64,000 nucleotides of DNA from Homoserinimonas sp. (GCA_023957835.1 JAMLGP010000001.1:51575-115574), one strand, 5' to 3'. Positions 54,379-63,894 are shown, counted from the stretch's first letter. Notes: generated by a model from the letters alone, not told the origin. Numbers and translations are program-made.

Positions 54379-54420
54379 ACTCTACGGCCATCAGTTTAGC
54401 CGGGGGCCGGTTGATAGAAT
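54379..54420. promoter_or_regulatory. Divergent mevalonate promoter region
   Basis: Between mvaD and mvaS, TAGAGT on the minus strand (54384-54379) and TAGAAT on the plus strand (54415-54420) are suitable -10 boxes about 35 nt upstream of mvaD and mvaS starts. -35 elements are weak. The two halves of the pathway are thus likely expressed from a shared 113-nt region. Confidence 0.4.
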
Positions 54421-54458
54421 CGGCTTCGGAGTCCCGCAGAACAGAACTGAGGATTGAA

Positions 54459-55916
54459 GTGCGCCCAGGCATTAGCGGATTATCGCTTTACCTTCCCCCC
54501 TATCGAGTTCAGCTTCAGGACTGGTGCTCCTGGAATGACGAATCCTGGGAGAAGACCCGCAGCGTCGTCGGCCGCAGTTTTCGGATGCGCGGTCCGGCTC
54601 AGAGCATGTACACCATGGCCGCGACCGCCGTACTTCGACTGATCAATGACTTCGATGTTGATCCGCAGTCCGTCGGCATGCTGGGCCTCGGTACTGAGTC
54701 CTCGAGCGACAACTCCGCCGGCGCAATCATCGTCAAGGGAATGGTCGATGACGCCCTCGAATCGATGGGCAGGCCCGCTCTTGCCCGGGACTGCGAAGTG
54801 CCGGAATTCAAGCACGCCTGCCTTGCCGGAGTTTATGGACTCAAGGCCGCCATCCGTTATTTGTCCGCCGACGGCAAGGGGCGAAAGGCGATAGTGGTTT
54901 GCTCCGATATTGCTGAGTACGCCTTAGGCAGTACGGGGGAGCCGACTCAGGGAGCAGGGGCGGTTGCGATGCTCATCGACGGCGAAGCGAGGCTGCTAGA
55001 AGTCGACCTTGCCGCCGGCGGCAGCGATTCCGACTATCGGACGGTGGACTTCAGAAAGCCGTTTGCGAGGTTCCGCCAGCCGCCGAGGGACGACGGGCAA
55101 ATGCAGGACCTGCCGGTGTTTAACGGCCGGTACTCCACCAGTTGCTATATCGACGCTACCCACCATGCGGTCTCCTCGATGCTCTCCAAGAGACCCGGCC
55201 GCCAGTCGGACTACTTCGATTCGGTTGATCGGGTTTTCATGCATCGGCCCTACAACCAAATGCCGACTACCGGCTGGGTAATGGCGTATCTGTTCGCGCT
55301 CGCCGCCGACGAAGAGGGTCGCAGCCAGTTGCGCGAGTATTGCCGGGCGGCTGGAGTGGATGCCGAAGCGCTGCTGCTGGAGCTCGATACCGCAAGCCCG
55401 TTCGACGAGTCGATTGTTTCCGGCGAGAGCGACGGCGACGTATTCCCGATCTCCAGAAAACTGCGGCAGTACCTGCGAGGGCTGGATTTGTGGCAGAGCC
55501 TCGTCGTCGACAAGCTCAGCCTCGGTTCGAACTGGATGCGGGACCTCGGCAATCTCTACTCAGGCGCCCTTCCGGCATGGCTGGCCGCGGGACTTCGACA
55601 GGCCGCCGATGAAGATCTCGACCTTGCTGGCGAGGAGTGGCTCGCTCTCGGCTACGGCAGCGGGGATGCCGCAGAGGCGATTCCGATGCGGGTTTCCGCG
55701 GACTGGAAGCAGTGGGCGGCGAGAATCAACTTCTCCGAGGCGCTCGGAACCCCGGTTGATCTCAATGAAGACCAGTACCTCGCGCTCCACGAAGGCAGAA
55801 CCGGAGAAATCAAGCCGGTTGCCCCCTCAGCAGAGTTCGTGGTCGATTCTGTCGGCACAAAAGACAGCCCGGAATTTCAGAACCTCGGGATCGAGTTCTA
55901 CCGCTACGTCGCCTAG
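54459..55916 (+). CDS. mvaS: Hydroxymethylglutaryl-CoA synthase
   Basis: 485 residues from GTG 54459, chosen for GAGGATT upstream; the frame extends 16 codons further. Condenses acetyl-CoA with acetoacetyl-CoA. Thiolase-fold features: GISGLSLYLPPYRVQLQDW, GLGTESSSDNSAGAI, nucleophile Cys121 in FKHACLAGVYGLKAA, VCSDIAEYALGSTGEPTQGA, His in FMHRPYNQMPTTGW, and GNLYSGALPAWLAAGL. Bacterial MvaS is usually about 385-400 residues, so this is a long form with about 85 extra residues, mostly in the C-terminal half. Divergent from mvaD. Confidence 0.88.
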   Translation: MRPGISGLSLYLPPYRVQLQDWCSWNDESWEKTRSVVGRSFRMRGPAQSMYTMAATAVLRLINDFDVDPQSVGMLGLGTESSSDNSAGAIIVKGMVDDALESMGRPALARDCEVPEFKHACLAGVYGLKAAIRYLSADGKGRKAIVVCSDIAEYALGSTGEPTQGAGAVAMLIDGEARLLEVDLAAGGSDSDYRTVDFRKPFARFRQPPRDDGQMQDLPVFNGRYSTSCYIDATHHAVSSMLSKRPGRQSDYFDSVDRVFMHRPYNQMPTTGWVMAYLFALAADEEGRSQLREYCRAAGVDAEALLLELDTASPFDESIVSGESDGDVFPISRKLRQYLRGLDLWQSLVVDKLSLGSNWMRDLGNLYSGALPAWLAAGLRQAADEDLDLAGEEWLALGYGSGDAAEAIPMRVSADWKQWAARINFSEALGTPVDLNEDQYLALHEGRTGEIKPVAPSAEFVVDSVGTKDSPEFQNLGIEFYRYVA

Positions 55917-55939
55917 GGCTTTTTAAGGGCCTCAATACT

Positions 55940-56947
55940 TCAGGGCTTTAGCAGCAGGCCGACCTTCTCATAGGCGTCGCGCACGGTCGCATCGGCGATT
56001 TCTGAAGCCCGATCCGCATTGCCGGCCAGCACCCGATCAAGCTCCGCCGGATCAGCCAGCAGCTCGAGAGTACGGTTGCGAATCGGCGTGAGTGTTTCGA
56101 CCACTAGCTCCGCGAGCTCGCCCTTCAGGTCCCCGTAACCTTTGCCTGCATATTCCTCTTCGAGCTGGGAGATGCCCTTTCCGCTGAGCGCAGAGTTGAT
56201 TGAAAGCAGGTTTGAGACTCCCGGCTTTTTTGCCCGGTCGAATCGGATCTCGCGATCGTTGTCGGTTACTGCTGAGCGAATCTTCTTCGCCGTGACAGCC
56301 GGGTCATCCAGAATCCAGACGACTCCGGCATCCGAAGTCGAGGACTTGCTCATCTTGCTCGCCGGATCCTGCAGATCGTAGATTCTGGCCCCCTCCTTGA
56401 GAGTCATCACCTCCGGCACCTCGAAGGTTCGGCCGAAGCGCGAATTGAATCTCTCGGCTAAATCCCTTGTAAGTTCCACGTGCTGCTTCTGGTCGTCACC
56501 GACCGGGACGGCTCTGGTCTGATAAAGAAGGATGTCGGCAGCCATGAGCATCGGGTAGGCGAACAGTCCGACTGAAGCAGAGTCCTTACCCTGTTTCGCG
56601 GCTTTGTCCTTGAACTGGGTCATTCTGCTGGCTTCGCCAAAGCCGGTGATCGTGTTCAGGATCCAGGCGAGCTTGGGGTGCGCGTCGACGTGCGACTGCA
56701 CGAACAGGGTCGAAGCCTTCGGGTCGATGCCGGCCGCGATGTATTGGGCCGCGGTGCGCCTCGTGCTCTCCCGCAACTGCTCAGGATCCTGTGGCACCGT
56801 CAAAGCGTGCAGATCGACGATGCAGAAGTAGGCGTCGTATTCGCTCTGCATCTGGTTCCACTGGGTGAGAGCCGAGGCGAAGTTTCCGAGGTGGAGGCTG
56901 CGAGCAGAGGGCTGCATTCCGGAGAACAATCTAGGCTTGGACGTCAT
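55940..56947 (-). CDS. trpS: Tryptophanyl-tRNA synthetase
   Basis: 335 residues. Class I motifs: RLFSGMQPSARSLHLGNFAS (HIGH variant HLGN, residues 19-22), DLHALTVPQDPEQLRE, ADILLYQTRAVPVGDDQKQH, and SKMSKSSTSDAG (KMSKS, about residue 197). Convergent with mvaS. AAGAAT 6 nt before the ATG could be a leaderless -10 box. Confidence 0.96.
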   Translation of the reverse strand: MTSKPRLFSGMQPSARSLHLGNFASALTQWNQMQSEYDAYFCIVDLHALTVPQDPEQLRESTRRTAAQYIAAGIDPKASTLFVQSHVDAHPKLAWILNTITGFGEASRMTQFKDKAAKQGKDSASVGLFAYPMLMAADILLYQTRAVPVGDDQKQHVELTRDLAERFNSRFGRTFEVPEVMTLKEGARIYDLQDPASKMSKSSTSDAGVVWILDDPAVTAKKIRSAVTDNDREIRFDRAKKPGVSNLLSINSALSGKGISQLEEEYAGKGYGDLKGELAELVVETLTPIRNRTLELLADPAELDRVLAGNADRASEIADATVRDAYEKVGLLLKP

Positions 56948-57035
56948 TGGTCAATTCTTTCAGAGTCGTGGGCCCTAAGGATTGCCTGAGGCGCGAAGTT
57001 GGTTTGGGATGTGCGGTTTGGTCGCGGAGGCTGAG

Positions 57036-57863
57036 TCAGAACTCGTAGTCAACCACTACCGGCGAGTGATCCGACCATCGGGTGTCCCAGGAGGCCGCCC
57101 GGTCGACCGTGTAGTTCTTCACCGCTGAGGCGAGGGCAGGGGTCGCCAGGTGATAGTCGATTCTCCAGCCGGTGTCGTTGTCGAAGGCCTGGCCGCGCTG
57201 CGACCACCAGGTGTAGGGTCCGTCAACTTCACCTGCCCAGCGCCTGCCGACATCGATCCAGCCGAGCCCGGCGCCCGCGTTGTAGTCGGAGTCTTCCTCC
57301 GAGCCGAGGAATCGGTCGAAGTAGGCTCGCTCCTCCGGCAGGAACCCTGAAGATTTCTGGTTGCCGCGCCAGTTCCTGATATCCAGCTTTCGGTGGCCGA
57401 CGTTCAAGTCGCCGACAACGAGGGTGCGCTGTCTTGAGCTGGCAAGCTCGGGCAACCGGGTCTGCATGGCATCCAGAAATCGGAATTTGTCCACTTGCTT
57501 TTGGGTTCCAACTTCGCCCGCGTTCACGTAGGTGCTCACGACTGTGATCGACGAACCGGCGAGGTCGAAGTCTGCCTCGAGCCAGCGGCCGGTGCTGTCG
57601 AAGTCCTCCGGTCCGAACTCGGTCCTGTGGTCAATGGCCGGGATTCTGCTGGCGATGGCAACTCCGGCCCGTCCCTTAGCCGAGGCGGCGTCGTGGAGTA
57701 CGTGCCAGTCGGGCCCGAGCAATCCGACCAGATCTGAGGTTTCGGCCCTGACTTCCTGCAGGGCAAGAATGTCGATGCCCCGGCCCTCGAGCCAGTCGCC
57801 CATTCCCTTTCGCCAGGCGGCTCTGACCCCGTTGACGTTCACGGTCGCAATTCGAATGGGCAT
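57036..57863 (-). CDS. xthA: Exodeoxyribonuclease III (AP endonuclease)
   Basis: 275 residues, exonuclease-endonuclease-phosphatase fold: RIATVNVNGVRAAWRKGM, LALQEVRAETSDL (metal Glu), VVSTYVNAGEVGTQKQVDKF, VVGDLNVGHRKLDIRNW, WWSQRGQAFDNDTGWRIDYH and SDHSPVVVDYEF at the C terminus (catalytic His). Repairs abasic sites. Leaderless start: TAGGGT box 6 nt upstream. Confidence 0.95.
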   Translation of the reverse strand: MPIRIATVNVNGVRAAWRKGMGDWLEGRGIDILALQEVRAETSDLVGLLGPDWHVLHDAASAKGRAGVAIASRIPAIDHRTEFGPEDFDSTGRWLEADFDLAGSSITVVSTYVNAGEVGTQKQVDKFRFLDAMQTRLPELASSRQRTLVVGDLNVGHRKLDIRNWRGNQKSSGFLPEERAYFDRFLGSEEDSDYNAGAGLGWIDVGRRWAGEVDGPYTWWSQRGQAFDNDTGWRIDYHLATPALASAVKNYTVDRAASWDTRWSDHSPVVVDYEF

Positions 57864-57869
57864 GAAGTC

Positions 57870-57875
57870 ACCCTA
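57870..57875 (-). promoter_or_regulatory. -10 box of leaderless xthA transcript
   Basis: Minus-strand TAGGGT, then 6 nt, then ATG (57863), with no ribosome-binding site. Confidence 0.4.
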
Positions 57876-57905
57876 TCCGCACGAGCGGACAGCAGGTCTG
57901 TGCCG

Positions 57906-58670
57906 TTACGGCTTGCCCCGGAGGATCGCCTGCTTCACTTCGCCGATCACCTTCGTGACCTGGATGCCGCGAGGGCAGGCGTCGGTGCAGTTGAAGGTCG
58001 TGCGGCAGCGCCACACTCCCTCGCGGTCGTTGAGGATGTCCATTCGAACCTGGGCGCCCTCGTCGCGAGAGTCGAAAATGAAGCGGTGCGCGTTGACGAT
58101 CGCGGCCGGTCCGAAGTACTGGCCGTCGGTCCAAAACACCGGGCAACTTGAGGTGCAGGCCGCGCAAAGAATGCACTTGGTCGTCTCGTCGAAAATCTTC
58201 CGCTGCGCGGCGCTCTGCAGCCGCTCCTTGCCGTCCTTCGGCTTGCTTGAGGCAATCAGGAACGGCTGCACAGCGCGGTAACTGTCGAAGAACGGCTCCA
58301 TGTCCACAATGAGATCCTTCTCGAGCGGCAGGCCCTTTAGCGCCTCGACGTAGATCGGCTTGGAGACATCCAGATCTTTAAGCAGGGTCTTGCAGGCGAG
58401 TCGGTTCTTTCCGTTGATTCTCATGGCGTCCGAACCGCACACTCCGTGGGCGCAGGACCTTCTGAACGCGAGGGAGCCGTCGATTTCCCACTTGATCTTG
58501 TGCAGTGCATCCAGAACCCGATCGGTGCCGTGCATTTGAAGGTCGTAGTCGACCCAGCGGGGTTCGGAGTCGACCTCAGGGTCGAATCGTCGAACGATGA
58601 CCGTCACCGGGAAGGTTGGCACCTCCCCGTGCGCTATCGGGCCACTCTTTGACGCAACTGCGGATGCCAT
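57906..58670 (-). CDS. sdhB: Succinate dehydrogenase iron-sulfur subunit
   Basis: 254 residues. [2Fe-2S] cysteines in RRSCAHGVCGSDAMRINGKN plus LACKT; [4Fe-4S]/[3Fe-4S] cysteines in CILCAACTSSCPVFW and CRTTFNCTDACPRGIQVTK. Carries electrons from SdhA to the membrane quinone. Start codon overlaps the sdhA stop by one base (TGATG). Final gene of sdhCDAB. Confidence 0.97.
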   Translation of the reverse strand: MASAVASKSGPIAHGEVPTFPVTVIVRRFDPEVDSEPRWVDYDLQMHGTDRVLDALHKIKWEIDGSLAFRRSCAHGVCGSDAMRINGKNRLACKTLLKDLDVSKPIYVEALKGLPLEKDLIVDMEPFFDSYRAVQPFLIASSKPKDGKERLQSAAQRKIFDETTKCILCAACTSSCPVFWTDGQYFGPAAIVNAHRFIFDSRDEGAQVRMDILNDREGVWRCRTTFNCTDACPRGIQVTKVIGEVKQAILRGKP

Positions 58671-60466
58671 CAGTACTTTCTCTCTGTCGGCGGATAGTTG
58701 GTGACTACAACTGGTTTCCAGTCGAGCTTGATGTGATCGGAGGCGACTGCCGACTCCGCGTCGCCGGTGAGGTAGGCCATGGTGTGCACCATCAGGTTCT
58801 TGTCGTCACGCTTGGGGTAGTCCTCGCGCATGTGCGCTCCGCGGCTCTCCTTGCGGTTGCGAGCCGAATAGACGACGACCTCTGCGAGGTCGAGCAGGAA
58901 GCCGAGTTCTACCGCCTCGAGCAGGTCGGTATTGAACCTCTTGCCCTTGTCCTGAATCAGCACATTCCGGTACCTCGCCCGCAGGGTCTTGATCAGGTCA
59001 CCCACCTGCTTTAGCGATTCATCGGTTCGGAACACCTGAGCGTTGCGGTCCATTGCCTCCTGCAGTTCCCTGCGGATCACGGCGATCCGCTCGCTGCCAT
59101 CGCCGCCTCGAACGTGGTCGAGGAGCTTGCGCACTCCGGCGGTCGGGTCCTTCGGCAGCGGCACCCAGTCAGCTTTTTCCGCGTAGGCGACCGCGTTATT
59201 GCCGGCCCGCTTTCCGAAGACGTTGATGTCAAGCAGCGAGTTGGTGCCGAGCCGGTTGGATCCGTGAACGCTCACGCAGGCGCACTCACCGGCCGCATAA
59301 AGCCCCGGCACGGTCTCGGTGTTGGTTCGCAGGACTTCCGCGTTGTTCGTGGTCGGGATTCCGCCCATCGCGTAGTGGGCGGTCGGCAGCACCGGCACCG
59401 GCTCGGTGTATGGCTCCACTCCGAGATAGGTTCGGGCGAACTCGGTAATGTCAGGCAGCTTCGCGTCGATTACCGCCGGCTCAAGGTGGGTGATGTCGAG
59501 GTAGACGTAGTCCTTGTAAGGTCCCGCTCCCCGACCTTCCCGAATCTCGGTCGCCATCGACCTCGCGACGATATCGCGCGGTGCGAGGTCCTTGATGGTC
59601 GGCGCGTAACGCTCCATAAAGCGCTCGCCGTCCGCATTGCGCAGGATCGCGCCCTCGCCGCGGGCTGCTTCAGAAAGCAGGATGCCGAGCCCGGCAAGTC
59701 CGGTCGGGTGGAACTGGAAGAATTCCATGTCCTCAAGCGGCAGTCCCTTGCGCCAGATGATCCCGACCCCGTCTCCGGTTAGGGTGTGCGCATTTGACGT
59801 GGTCTTGTAGATCTTTCCGAAACCTCCGGTAGCGAAAATGATCGACTTGCCCTGGAAGACGTGCAGATCACCAGTTGCCAGCTCGTAGGCGACGACGCCG
59901 GCCGGCCGCTGAACACCCTTGACCTCTACCATGAGCAGGTCGAGAACGTAGAACTCGTTGAAGAAATTAATTCCGAGCTTTACGCAGTTCTGGTAGAGGG
60001 TCTGCAGGATCATGTGGCCGGTGCGATCGGCTGCGTAGCAGGCGCGGCGAACGGGAGCCTTCCCGTGCTCGCGGGTGTGGCCGCCGAAGCGGCGCTGATC
60101 GATTCGGCCATCCGGGGTGCGGTTGAAGGGCAGGCCCATGTTTTCGAGGTCGATGACCGCGTCGATTGCCTCTTTTGCGAGAATCTCCGCGGCATCCTGA
60201 TCGACCAGGTAGTCGCCGCCCTTGACGGTGTCGTAGGTGTGCCACTCCCAGGTGTCTTCCTCGACATTGGCGAGGGCCGCCGCCATTCCTCCCTGAGCGG
60301 CCCCGGTGTGAGATCTCGTCGGATAGAGCTTCGAGATGACAGCGGTGCTGGCTTTCGGCCCCGCTTCGATCGCGGCGCGCATTCCCGCGCCTCCGGCGCC
60401 GACGATTACGACATCATGCTTGTGGTAGTGGACTCCGTCGATGATTTCGCCCTGTTCGGTCTCCAT
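58670..60466 (-). CDS. sdhA: Succinate dehydrogenase flavoprotein subunit
   Basis: 598 residues. FAD motif [17 protein letters not shown], flavin-linking His in [18 protein letters not shown] (about residue 53), [32 protein letters not shown] with catalytic Arg region, and [22 protein letters not shown] directly follows the sdhD stop. Oxidises succinate, including that from gabD in the aromatic cluster. Confidence 0.98.
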   Translation of the reverse strand: METEQGEIIDGVHYHKHDVVIVGAGGAGMRAAIEAGPKASTAVISKLYPTRSHTGAAQGGMAAALANVEEDTWEWHTYDTVKGGDYLVDQDAAEILAKEAIDAVIDLENMGLPFNRTPDGRIDQRRFGGHTREHGKAPVRRACYAADRTGHMILQTLYQNCVKLGINFFNEFYVLDLLMVEVKGVQRPAGVVAYELATGDLHVFQGKSIIFATGGFGKIYKTTSNAHTLTGDGVGIIWRKGLPLEDMEFFQFHPTGLAGLGILLSEAARGEGAILRNADGERFMERYAPTIKDLAPRDIVARSMATEIREGRGAGPYKDYVYLDITHLEPAVIDAKLPDITEFARTYLGVEPYTEPVPVLPTAHYAMGGIPTTNNAEVLRTNTETVPGLYAAGECACVSVHGSNRLGTNSLLDINVFGKRAGNNAVAYAEKADWVPLPKDPTAGVRKLLDHVRGGDGSERIAVIRRELQEAMDRNAQVFRTDESLKQVGDLIKTLRARYRNVLIQDKGKRFNTDLLEAVELGFLLDLAEVVVYSARNRKESRGAHMREDYPKRDDKNLMVHTMAYLTGDAESAVASDHIKLDWKPVVVTNYPPTERKY

Positions 60467-60919
60467 TTAGCCCACCGTCCCACAGAACGAAGGCAGAAGG
60501 TCAGCGGGCGAACCGGCCGGGCAGGGATCGAAGGTGTAGATCACGAGGGTTCCAAGCACTAGTAGAACGATGGTTGCGACGAGAATGAAGCCCTTGAGAA
60601 TCACACCGACCAGTCGGTTGTGCGCGTAGTCGTTTATGACCGTTCGCATTCCGTTGGCTCCGTGAATCAGGGCGAGCCAGAGCAGCAGGGTGTCCCAGAC
60701 CATCCAGAACGGGTCGGAGAACTTTCCTCCGACGAAGGCGAAATCGAGGGCCTTGACCCCTTCGCCGATCATGAGGTTTACGAACAGGTGGCCGAAGATC
60801 AGCACGACGAGCACAATTCCGCTGGCGCGCATGAAGACCCAGCCGAAGGCTTCGAGGTTGAACCGGCTGCGGTGGGTTCTCACCGGCGCTTTAGGGGATT
60901 CGATGGTGGGAGTCGTCAT
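60467..60919 (-). CDS. sdhD: Succinate dehydrogenase hydrophobic anchor subunit
   Basis: 150 residues from ATG 60919 (MTTPTIESPKAPVRTHRSRF; seven upstream codons are open). Three membrane segments: VFMRASGIVLVVLIFGHLFV, DTLLLWLALIHGANGMRTVI and ILKGFILVATIVLLVLGTLV. Heme-ligand His and quinone-site Arg/Asp candidates lie in HLFVNLM and MRTVINDYAHN. Four nt downstream of sdhC. Confidence 0.92.
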   Translation of the reverse strand: MTTPTIESPKAPVRTHRSRFNLEAFGWVFMRASGIVLVVLIFGHLFVNLMIGEGVKALDFAFVGGKFSDPFWMVWDTLLLWLALIHGANGMRTVINDYAHNRLVGVILKGFILVATIVLLVLGTLVIYTFDPCPAGSPADLLPSFCGTVG

Positions 60920-60923
60920 GGCA

Positions 60924-61373
60924 TTACTCCGCGAATACATTCATGAGGTGCCGGGGCACGAAACCGATCAGCAGAATGATCCAGAGCACTAGCCCAATCC
61001 ACTGCAGGAGCTTCTGGTGTTTGGTTCCCCAGGCCCAGAAGTCGACGAGGATGACTCGCAATCCGTTGAGCGCGTGCAGTCCGATCGCCGCAACCAGCAC
61101 AACTTCGCCAAGGCCCATCAGGGGGTTCTTGTAGGTGCCAATTACCGCGTTGTAGGCTTCCGGGCTCACCCTCAGCAGGGTGCTGTCGAGGATGTGAACC
61201 AGTAGGAAGAAGAAGATTGAGACCCCGGTGATGCGATGCAGCACCCAGGACCACATTCCGACGTTGCCGCGATAGACGGTTCCGGCGAGAGCCTTCGGCT
61301 TCGCAAGTCTGGGCAACGGGTACTTCTTCTCCGGTTGGGAAGCCACAGCGCTTCCAGCCGACTTGTCAGGCAC
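60924..61373 (-). CDS. sdhC: Succinate dehydrogenase cytochrome b556 subunit
   Basis: 149 residues from GTG 61373, chosen for AGGAGGATGGG just upstream (the frame stays open 40 codons more). GNVGMWSWVLHRITGVSIFF carries the conserved SxxHRxTG motif; HILDSTLLRVSPE, VVLVAAIGLHALNGLRVILV (heme His in LHALNG) and a third helix IGLVLWIILLIGFV follow. First gene of sdhCDAB, divergent from manC. Confidence 0.95.
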   Translation of the reverse strand: MPDKSAGSAVASQPEKKYPLPRLAKPKALAGTVYRGNVGMWSWVLHRITGVSIFFFLLVHILDSTLLRVSPEAYNAVIGTYKNPLMGLGEVVLVAAIGLHALNGLRVILVDFWAWGTKHQKLLQWIGLVLWIILLIGFVPRHLMNVFAE

Positions 61374-61456
61374 GACCCATCCTCCTGAAGATCTTGTTGA
61401 CTTTGTGAAAGCAGTAGAGTTCACTGCCGACAATGCCACTCTATTCCCGGGTTCGC

Positions 61457-61462
61457 TAGTCT
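61457..61462 (+). promoter_or_regulatory. -10 box of leaderless manC transcript
   Basis: TAGTCT is followed by 7 nt and ATG 61470, with no ribosome-binding site. Confidence 0.45.
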
Positions 61463-61469
61463 GAACGCC

Positions 61470-62591
61470 ATGGCCCACCGTTCTTCGGCCCAAAGCCGCC
61501 TTTACAGCATCATTCCCGCTGGGGGGATCGGCTCGAGACTCTGGCCGCTTTCAAGGGCGGATGCCCCGAAATTCCTGCACGACCTGACCGGCTCCGGCAA
61601 AACTCTGCTTCGAGCCACCTGGGAGCGCCTCGAGCCGATCTCCGGAGCGGATCGAATCATGATCGTTACCGGCAGGTCGCACCGGGCCGCGGTAGAAGCA
61701 CAGGTTCCCGAACTTGAAGACCGCAATGTGGTTCTCGAGAGCGAACCGAGGGACTCTTCAGCCGCCATCGGGCTGGCCGCCGCAATCCTGGAAAACCGCG
61801 AACCCGGAGTGATTGTGGGCTCTTTCGCGGCAGACCATGTGATCGGCGATCAAAGGGGATTCGCCCGTGCGGTTTCCGAAGCGGTAGTAGCCGCCGAATC
61901 CGGGCTAATCGCGACCATCGGAATTGCCCCGACGGAGCCGGCAGTCGGTTTCGGTTACATCCACGCAGACGGCAAGCTGAAAATCGAAGGCGCACCCAGC
62001 GCGGTAAGCGCGGATCGATTCGTAGAAAAGCCGAATCTTGAACTCGCGAAAGAGTACCTCTCAGACGGCAACTACCTGTGGAACGCCGGAATGTTCATTT
62101 CGAGAGCGGATGTCCTTCTCGAGCAACTCGGCAAATCCCAGCCCGAACTGCTCGCAGGCCTTCAGGAGCTGGCTTCAGCCTGGGATACCGAGCGCCGCGG
62201 CGCCGTGGTCGACAAGGTGTGGCCGAAGCTTGCAAAAATCGCGATCGACTATTCGGTTGCCGAACCCGCTGCAGAAGCCGGAAAGCTCGCGGTGGTTCCC
62301 GGCGCCTTCGACTGGGATGACCTCGGCGACTTTGCGGCGATCGCAAAGCTTCACTCCGGCGGACGGAAGTCGGATCTGGCAATACTTGGAGAGAACGCAC
62401 GGGTTCTGGCGGATGCTTCAAGCGGAGTTGTCGTTAGCCAGTCAGGCAGGCTGATCTCTCTCATCGGGGTCAGCGACATAGTCGTAGTCGATACTCCAGA
62501 TGCGCTTTTGGTGACCACCAGCGCAAATGCGCAGAGAGTTAAGTCGGTAGTCGATGCCCTGAAGCTCTCGGGCCGCAACGACATCCTCTGA
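61470..62591 (+). CDS. manC: Mannose-1-phosphate guanylyltransferase
   Basis: Makes GDP-mannose for glycan and lipoglycan synthesis. 373 residues: nucleotidyltransferase signature SIIPAGGIGSRLWPLSRADA (residues 12-31), PKFLHDLTGSGKTLL, VVGSFAADHVIGD, GFGYIHADGKL, FVEKPNLELAKEYLSDGNYL and WNAGMFISRADV. ends after the transferase domain; there is no fused isomerase domain. Leaderless ATG. Confidence 0.95.
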   Translation: MAHRSSAQSRLYSIIPAGGIGSRLWPLSRADAPKFLHDLTGSGKTLLRATWERLEPISGADRIMIVTGRSHRAAVEAQVPELEDRNVVLESEPRDSSAAIGLAAAILENREPGVIVGSFAADHVIGDQRGFARAVSEAVVAAESGLIATIGIAPTEPAVGFGYIHADGKLKIEGAPSAVSADRFVEKPNLELAKEYLSDGNYLWNAGMFISRADVLLEQLGKSQPELLAGLQELASAWDTERRGAVVDKVWPKLAKIAIDYSVAEPAAEAGKLAVVPGAFDWDDLGDFAAIAKLHSGGRKSDLAILGENARVLADASSGVVVSQSGRLISLIGVSDIVVVDTPDALLVTTSANAQRVKSVVDALKLSGRNDIL

Positions 62592-62660
62592 TCAGGCACT
62601 TTTGCAAAGTTTTGCACCAGTTGCAGGTTGGTAACCATTGCCTGAGAACGGCGGGATTGC

Positions 62661-62724
62661 TTGTCAACGAGGACGTAACTTTAGGTAATGTTGACGGAGA
62701 TCGCCGCGACGAAAGAGTCGCGGC
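62661..62724 (+). promoter_or_regulatory. Promoter and leader hairpin of the BMP lipoprotein gene
   Basis: TTGTCA (62661-62666), 19-nt spacer, TAATGT (62686-62691) form the best -35/-10 pair seen in this half of the window. The transcript would then contain a perfect 8-bp hairpin GCCGCGAC/GTCGCGGC with loop GAAAGA (62703-62724), 10 nt before the GGAGGAT ribosome-binding site. Confidence 0.6.
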
Positions 62725-62742
62725 AGCACCTTGGAGGATACC

Positions 62743-63825
62743 TTGAGAATCACCTCTCGCAAGACCGTTCTTAGCGGTCTGGCGCTGGCCGGTGTCAGCA
62801 GTCTTCTGCTGGCAGGTTGTGCCGCTGCGCCTGAGTCAAACGACAACAAAACGCCGGCAGCGAAGAACTTCCTTCCCTGCATGGTTTCTGACACCGGTGG
62901 ATTCGACGACAACTCGTTCAACGAGATTGGCAAGCAGGGTCTTGATGACGCAGCTACGGAGCTGGGCGTCAAGGCAAATGCAGTTGAGTCCCAGGCTGAG
63001 ACCGACTACGCCTCGAACATCAACAACCTGATTGATCAGAACTGTGGGATCATCGTGACCGTCGGCTTCCTGCTCGCGGACGCGACCAAGACCGCAGCTG
63101 AGGCCAACCCGGACGTTCACTTCGCGATCGTCGACGACAACTCGATCGACCTTCCGAACGTAAAGCCGATCGTGTTCGACACCGCTCAGGCCGCGTTCCT
63201 CGCCGGATACGCTGCAGCCAGCTACTCGAAGACCGGAATCGTCGGAACCTACGGTGGAATCCCGATTCCTCCGGTAACCATCTTCATGGACGGCTTCGTT
63301 GACGGAGTCAACTACTACAACTCGGTCAAGGGCACCAACGTCAAGGCCCTCGGTTGGGACGTAGCAACTCAGACCGGTGCCTTCACCGGTGGATTCGACG
63401 CCAACGACACCGCCAAGAGCACCGCGAAGAACCTGCTTGACCAGGGCGTGGACGTTCTGCTTCCCGTCGGTGGCCCGATCTACAAGTCGGGTGCTGAGGC
63501 TATCCGCGACACCGGCAAGGACATTGCCCTCATCGGTGTTGACGCCGACGTCACTCAGACCGACCCGTCGGTCGCCGACATGCTGCTCACCTCGATCATG
63601 AAGAACATGCGAGTTGGTGTGCACGATGTCGTTATGACCGCAGCTGACGGCAAGTTCGACGCAGCACAGTACGTTGGCACCCTTGCCAACGGCGGTGTTG
63701 AGATCGCGCCGTTCCACGACTTCGCTTCGAAGGTGGACCCGGGACTGCAGGGAGAGCTTGACGCCCTGAAGGCCGACATCATCAGCGGCAAGGTCAAGGT
63801 CGAGTCTCCTTCTTCGCCGAAGTAG
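62743..63825 (+). CDS. BMP-family nucleoside-type ABC transporter substrate-binding lipoprotein
   Basis: 360 residues from TTG 62743, preceded by GGAGGAT. Signal peptide with lipobox LLAGC (Cys about residue 26). Mature domain: MVSDTGGFDDNSFNEIGKQG (diagnostic of Bmp/PnrA/Med proteins), NCGIIVTVGFLLADATKTAA, IVFDTAQAAFLAGYAAASYS, GTYGGIPIPPVTIFMDGFVD, LPVGGPIYKSGAEAI and LIGVDADVTQTDPS. Members bind nucleosides. Codon choice is visibly more uniform than in neighbours, as in highly expressed genes. The ABC ATPase follows. Confidence 0.95.
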   Translation: MRITSRKTVLSGLALAGVSSLLLAGCAAAPESNDNKTPAAKNFLPCMVSDTGGFDDNSFNEIGKQGLDDAATELGVKANAVESQAETDYASNINNLIDQNCGIIVTVGFLLADATKTAAEANPDVHFAIVDDNSIDLPNVKPIVFDTAQAAFLAGYAAASYSKTGIVGTYGGIPIPPVTIFMDGFVDGVNYYNSVKGTNVKALGWDVATQTGAFTGGFDANDTAKSTAKNLLDQGVDVLLPVGGPIYKSGAEAIRDTGKDIALIGVDADVTQTDPSVADMLLTSIMKNMRVGVHDVVMTAADGKFDAAQYVGTLANGGVEIAPFHDFASKVDPGLQGELDALKADIISGKVKVESPSSPK

Positions 63826-63863
63826 GAACTGGGCCGACTGCTCATTTGAGCAAATAACGGTAA

Positions 63864-63894
63864 TCGGGGGGGTCAGCGTGGCTGGCCTCCCCGA
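63864..63894 (+). terminator. Hairpin between BMP lipoprotein and ABC ATPase
   Basis: TCGGGGGGGTCAGC pairs with GCTGGCCTCCCCGA over 14 bp (G-T pairs included) with loop GTG, 38 nt after the stop. No T-run, so partial termination or 3'-end protection of the abundant lipoprotein message is likely. Confidence 0.6.
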
